DNA of 64,000 bases from contig NZ_JAGGLM010000003.1 of the NCBI RefSeq assembly GCF_017874415.1, positions 106,538 through 170,537 on the forward strand. The letters are read 5' to 3'. Positions within the stretch are counted from its first letter, which is position 1. The number at the start of each line of letters is the position of its first letter. The stretch is from Clostridium algifaecis. GTDB taxonomy: Bacteria > Bacillota > Clostridia > Clostridiales > Clostridiaceae. The notes under the pieces are model-generated. The model was not told the DNA's origin and did not search any database. It saw only the letters and a program-made list of their open reading frames with translations. Positions 60,369 through 64,000 of the stretch are shown piece after piece. The translations under genes and the position numbers were made by a program.

Positions 60369-61052
60369 TTATATATTCCTATATTTCTCCATGGTATCTT
60401 TAAATAACTCTGCCGTAGAAGGAGGTGTATATGAAATAGCGTTTGCACCTGCTTTAATAGTCTCAACTATTTCTTTTTCACTTCTGCCGCCTGTTGCCAT
60501 TATTGGAAACTCAGGAAATTCACTTCTTATTTTTTTAACAAGTGCTGCAGTATTTTTCCCTGCTGATACATTTAAAATAGACACACCTGCATCTATCCTC
60601 TTCTGTATATCATCTTTCTCAGAAACCACAGTAACAATAATTGGAATATCAATTGAATCGCTCATAGCTTCTATTACTTTATTTGAAGTAGGACTATTTA
60701 CAACTACTCCCATAGCTCCTGTAAATTCTGCATTCAGTGCAAGATTTATAACTCTTTTTCCCATAGTAAGTCCACCTCCTACGCCACAAAAGACAGGAAT
60801 ATCAGATGCCCCAACTAGAGCTTCTGTTATAACTGATTGTGGAGTAAATGGATAAACTGCAAAAACTGCATCTGCATCTATGTTTTTTATAACGGCAACA
60901 TCTGTAGTGTACGCAAAAGACTTTATCCTTTTTCCAAAAACCTTTATCCCGCTGGATTCTCTTATTACGCGTGGTACATTTATCATGTGATCTCTAAGGG
61001 TGCCCCTTATCTCAGGTACATATTTGTTAACCTTCTCATTAATTTTTTCCAT
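60369..61052 (-). CDS. TIM-barrel phosphate-binding-type protein (227 aa)
   Basis: I do not assign a reaction. The sequence alternates strands and helices as a (beta/alpha)8 barrel with the C-terminal phosphate-binding motif FPIMATGGRSEKEIVETIKAGANAI (about 180-205), as in ThiG, NanE and HisF relatives. FCGVGGGLTMGKRVINLALNAEFTGAMGVVVNSP (about 90-120) and VVSEKDDIQKRIDAGVSILNVSAGKNT form further barrel strands. Relatives in clostridia are often annotated only as hydrolase. It begins 79 bases beyond the metH stop with no terminator, so it may be read from the riboswitch-controlled metH transcript, linking it to methionine or one-carbon metabolism by context. Confidence 0.6.
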   Translation of the reverse strand: MEKINEKVNKYVPEIRGTLRDHMINVPRVIRESSGIKVFGKRIKSFAYTTDVAVIKNIDADAVFAVYPFTPQSVITEALVGASDIPVFCGVGGGLTMGKRVINLALNAEFTGAMGVVVNSPTSNKVIEAMSDSIDIPIIVTVVSEKDDIQKRIDAGVSILNVSAGKNTAALVKKIRSEFPEFPIMATGGRSEKEIVETIKAGANAISYTPPSTAELFKDTMEKYRNI

Positions 61053-61131
61053 AATATTATCTCCTAAAATCGACTAAAATATATTATAAGTATATTTTAT
61101 ATTAATCTTTTAAAATATTCCATAAAAAATA

Positions 61132-63594
61132 TTATTTAAGAGAGCTTATTTTATCCTCTGAAAATATTTTTTCTGCTATTTTAACTGTATCTCTTGCATC
61201 CTTTGCATAAAAATCAGCACCTATCATACTTGCATATTCTTCATTTAAAACAGCTCCACCTACTATAACACTGCAGGGTAAATCATTTTTTCTTAATGCC
61301 TCTATTGTCCTCTTCATGCTTATTACTGTTGTAGTCATAAGTGCACTTAATCCTACAACCTTTATTTTATGTTTTTTTACGGTTTCCACAACTTCTTCAA
61401 TGTCTACATCTTTACCGAGGTCTATTACATCAAATCCATAATTTTCAAGAAGAACTTTTACTATATTCTTTCCAATATCGTGTACATCCCCCTTGACTGT
61501 GGCTAAAACTATTTTTCCTTTTTCTACTCCCTTATCCCCATTTTCATCTATCTTCTTTTTTATAACTTCAAAAGACTTTTTTACAGTCTCAGCTGATTGT
61601 ATCAATTGTGGAAGAAATATTTCTTTTTCCTCATACATTACCCCCACTTTATCAAGAGCCGGAATTATATAATTATTCACTATATCAAGAGGCTCATTAG
61701 TTTTCAAAAGTTGATTAGTATATTCAATAGTCTTGTCTTCAATTCCATCTATTATTACTTGTTTTAAATCTTTTGAATCTGAACTCTCACATTTTACTTT
61801 ATTATCTGTATTTTTTATTTCACTTCTATTAATAGATACAGATATCTGATTTACTTCTTTTGGCATATTTTTATATTTTTCTATAAAAGTTTTGCTATCT
61901 TTATCCACGTTTGCAAGTACTTCAAAAGCAGCTATGGTATCCTTCATGCCTCCATCATGTGGATTCATTATAGGAAGTTTAAGTCCTGCTTGAAGTGCCA
62001 TAAGCAGAAAAGTTCTATTTAAAAGCTTTCTATTTGGAAGTCCAAAAGATACATTGCTCACTCCAAGAGTTGCATTTACTCCAAGTCTCTCTGTTACCAT
62101 CTTTATAGCTTTTATAGTTTCCATTACTTCTTTTTGCTGGGCCGATGCCGTAAGTGATAAACAATCCACAACTATATTTTTTTTATTTATACCATATTCT
62201 GAAGCTTTTTTTACTATGTTCTCTGCAATCTTAAATCTTTCTTCTGCTGTCTTTGGAATACCATTTTCATCTAAGGTAAGTGCTATGACGCATCCTCCAT
62301 ATTTCTTAACTATTGGGAATACCTCCTGCATAGTCTTTTCCTTCCCATTTACTGAATTTATAAGTGGTTTGCCATTGTATAATCTTGCCCCGGTTTCCAG
62401 AACTTTTGCATCAGGACTATCTATGCTTACAGGTAAATGTGATACTTTCTGAATTGCCTTAATTGCTTTTTTCATCATTTCCACTTCATTTATCTCAGGA
62501 AGTCCTACATTTAATTCAAGTATATCTGCTCCTTCTTCCTTTTGAATTACAGCCTGATTCTCTATATATTTGACGCTTTTTTCTCTAAGTTCCTGCTTAT
62601 ATAAAGCTTTTCCAGTAGGATTTATTCTCTCTCCTACGATTTTAACGTTTTTGCCTATTGTTACAGTTTGAGTTGATGAAGTTACCGCCGTATAATTTTT
62701 TTCTTGAACAGATAATGGTTGCAAATCTTCTACAGCTTTTACAACACCTTTTATAAAATCCGGATTAGTTCCACAGCAGCCTCCAAGTATTCTGACTCCC
62801 TTTTTAGCCATAATCCTCATATTATTTGAAAATTCTTCTACATCTACATCGTAATAAGTATCTTTACCATCATATTTTGGAAGACCAGCATTTGGCTGAA
62901 CCATAACAGGTATAGAAGAATACTCCAATATTTCATCTACTATGCACTGCAAATCCGATGGTCCAAGAGAACAATTTACTCCAAGTGCATCTACTCCCAA
63001 TCCCTCAAGTGCTATTACCATGGTTTTTGGATCGGTACCCATAAGTGTTCTCCCATTTTCCTGGAAAGTCATGGTACAAAAAACAGGAAGTGAACTATTT
63101 TCCCTGGCAGCAAGTACTGCGGCCTTAGTTTCATACAAATCCATCATGGTTTCAATCAATATCAAATCAGCACCGGCTCTTTCACCTGTAACTACCTGTT
63201 TTTTAAACAGGTTATATGCTCCATCAAAAGTCAGGTTTCCCGAAGGTTCCATAACCTGTCCTATAGGCCCAATATCAAGGGCTACAAATTTGTTTTTTCT
63301 GCCTGCTACTGCCTGTTTCGCAATTTTAACTCCTGCCTCAATTACTTCATCCGATGAGTATTCAGAGTCACTGTATTTTAAATCATTGGCACCAAAAGTA
63401 TTTGTTATTACGATATCCGAACCTGCATCCAAATAAGTTTCATGTATTTTTTTTATAGTATCACTATTTGTGATATTTAAGATTTCAGGAAGTTCTCCTG
63501 GCTTAAGTCCGCATTTCTGAAGCATAGTTCCCATAGCTCCATCAAAGAATATAAATTTGTTTTTGAATTTTTCTAATAAATTATCTAAAGTCAT
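61132..63594 (-). CDS. metH: Cobalamin-dependent methionine synthase-type protein, MetH without reactivation domain (820 aa)
   Basis: Transfers a methyl group from methyl-tetrahydrofolate to homocysteine via methylcobalamin. ATG 63594 (MTLDNLLEKF) is chosen because AAAGAGG is nine bases upstream; ATG 63603 overlaps it. Homocysteine domain (about 1-290): FFDGAMGTML, zinc ligands in GVNCSLGPSD and GGCCGTNPDFIKG. Pterin domain (about 310-580): KIVGERINPTGKALYK, VSNVSFGLPNRK. Cobalamin cap and domain (about 610-820): DVHDIGKNIV with the B12-ligand His, then VGLSALMTTTVISM. The C-terminal AdoMet activation domain of E. coli MetH is absent, as in several anaerobes. A SAM-I riboswitch lies upstream. 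Confidence 0.93.
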   Translation of the reverse strand: MTLDNLLEKFKNKFIFFDGAMGTMLQKCGLKPGELPEILNITNSDTIKKIHETYLDAGSDIVITNTFGANDLKYSDSEYSSDEVIEAGVKIAKQAVAGRKNKFVALDIGPIGQVMEPSGNLTFDGAYNLFKKQVVTGERAGADLILIETMMDLYETKAAVLAARENSSLPVFCTMTFQENGRTLMGTDPKTMVIALEGLGVDALGVNCSLGPSDLQCIVDEILEYSSIPVMVQPNAGLPKYDGKDTYYDVDVEEFSNNMRIMAKKGVRILGGCCGTNPDFIKGVVKAVEDLQPLSVQEKNYTAVTSSTQTVTIGKNVKIVGERINPTGKALYKQELREKSVKYIENQAVIQKEEGADILELNVGLPEINEVEMMKKAIKAIQKVSHLPVSIDSPDAKVLETGARLYNGKPLINSVNGKEKTMQEVFPIVKKYGGCVIALTLDENGIPKTAEERFKIAENIVKKASEYGINKKNIVVDCLSLTASAQQKEVMETIKAIKMVTERLGVNATLGVSNVSFGLPNRKLLNRTFLLMALQAGLKLPIMNPHDGGMKDTIAAFEVLANVDKDSKTFIEKYKNMPKEVNQISVSINRSEIKNTDNKVKCESSDSKDLKQVIIDGIEDKTIEYTNQLLKTNEPLDIVNNYIIPALDKVGVMYEEKEIFLPQLIQSAETVKKSFEVIKKKIDENGDKGVEKGKIVLATVKGDVHDIGKNIVKVLLENYGFDVIDLGKDVDIEEVVETVKKHKIKVVGLSALMTTTVISMKRTIEALRKNDLPCSVIVGGAVLNEEYASMIGADFYAKDARDTVKIAEKIFSEDKISSLK

Positions 63595-63660
63595 TTTTAC
63601 CATCCTCTTTTAATAATATATTTCTGCAATAGAGCTTTGAACTTTTTAATAAGAGCATAA

Positions 63661-63826
63661 AAGGCTGCCTTTCCAAGAAAAGCAGCCTAAACCATCAAAT
63701 ATTTATAGCGATCTTTTCTTATCTTCCAGAATACTTATTCTGTAGGAATTAACACCATACACTCAAATGAAAAATGCTGGTTGTCGGGTATCATAGGGCC
63801 AGTCCCTCCACCACTCTGGATAAGAA
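63661..63826 (-). promoter_or_regulatory. SAM-I (S-box) riboswitch with terminator, controlling metH
   Basis: On the minus strand the S-box core is clear: CCAGAGTGGTGGAGGGACTG, then GGCCCTATGATACCCGACAACC (63820 to about 63779). P1 pairs GATAAGAA (63716-63723) with TTCTTATC (63819-63826). An intrinsic terminator follows (63662-63688: AGGCTGC...GCAGCCT, then TTTTATG), 68 bases before the metH start. SAM binding would favour the terminator and shut off metH; low SAM permits expression. Confidence 0.9.
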
Positions 63827-63854
63827 TATCATTATCCTATTGTATTTAGTTTAT

Positions 63855-63883
63855 ATATTATTATATTTCAATTTATTTGTCAA
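63855..63883 (-). promoter_or_regulatory. Sigma-A promoter of the metH riboswitch transcript
   Basis: On the minus strand TTGACA (63878-63883), a 17-base spacer, and TAATAT (63855-63860). Transcription would start about 20 bases before the S-box aptamer. Bases 63884-64000 show no further gene or signal I can support. Confidence 0.75.
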
Positions 63884-64000
63884 TTTATTTTGTCTGTTAG
63901 CAGAGCGGGTCTTTGACAGTTGTATAAATAAATTTTCCTTGAAAACCTTGATATAGGCTTATTTTTTTGTCAATTTTCTCATTTTAATATATCGCACTTT

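Noticed and set aside
1..64000. CRISPR arrays, tRNA or rRNA genes, insertion sequences, prophage
   Set aside because: No spaced repeat array, cloverleaf, ribosomal sequence, transposase or phage gene was seen in the window.

Overview
The window looks like a chromosomal segment of a spore-forming, low-GC anaerobe of the Clostridium sensu stricto group. The evidence is AT-rich DNA, a full set of sporulation and germination genes (cotF, cotJABC, gerW, a GerA-type receptor), tandem cell-wall-binding (CWB2) surface proteins, AddB rather than RecB, a B12-dependent ribonucleotide reductase and a cobalamin-dependent methionine synthase. The species cannot be fixed from sequence alone. There is no rRNA, tRNA, CRISPR array, transposase or prophage; this is mostly core genome with lineage-specific accessory genes.

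Layout. 1-5.8 kb: three CWB2 surface-protein genes (the first cut by the window edge), a 52-bp tandem duplication carrying a promoter, two sigma-70-like genes and two small DUF2922/DUF1659 genes. 5.9-9.4 kb: an iron-type alcohol dehydrogenase and a YhgE/Pip membrane protein. 9.4-13.4 kb: a sporulation block (gerW, its DUF2953 partner, cotF, cotJABC) with an Ig-LRAT exported protein and a candidate structured RNA antisense to the cotJ leader. 13.4-21.3 kb: surE, mgtC-like, a solitary addB, a 2-hydroxyacid dehydrogenase and two tandem polysaccharide deacetylases that each carry a WalR-like direct repeat upstream. 21.4-27 kb: amtB-glnK, then a two-component system with an exported partner protein. 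27-33.5 kb: aspartate 4-decarboxylase, then nadE-nfeD-stomatin and a ClC exchanger. 33.5-39 kb: a divergent GerA-type germinant receptor, cvfB and an exported metallo-beta-lactamase-fold protein. 39-46.4 kb: a calcium-type P-ATPase, yaaR, a gamma-carbonic anhydrase, a regulator remnant and nrdJ. 46.4-51.9 kb: a candidate small RNA and a gluconate operon (rpiR-type regulator, gntK, gntP, gnd). 52-64 kb: nitrogen and amino-acid genes: a DMT exporter, an aminoacyl-tRNA-synthetase-like asparagine synthetase divergent from an Lrp/AsnC regulator, a polar amino-acid ABC transporter with argG-argH behind ARG-box-like sites, and metH under a SAM-I riboswitch.

The genes show three themes. The cell envelope and spore are covered by CWB2, deacetylase, cot and ger genes. 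Nitrogen and arginine/asparagine supply is covered by amtB-glnK, asnA, argGH and the ABC importer. One-carbon and central metabolism is covered by metH, gluconate to 6-phosphogluconate to pentose phosphate, and the alcohol dehydrogenase. The least explained signals are intergenic: a promoter-terminator-bounded structured transcript at about 11.97-12.15 kb, a mini-transcript at about 46.45-46.52 kb, and the duplicated promoter at 3.69-3.79 kb.
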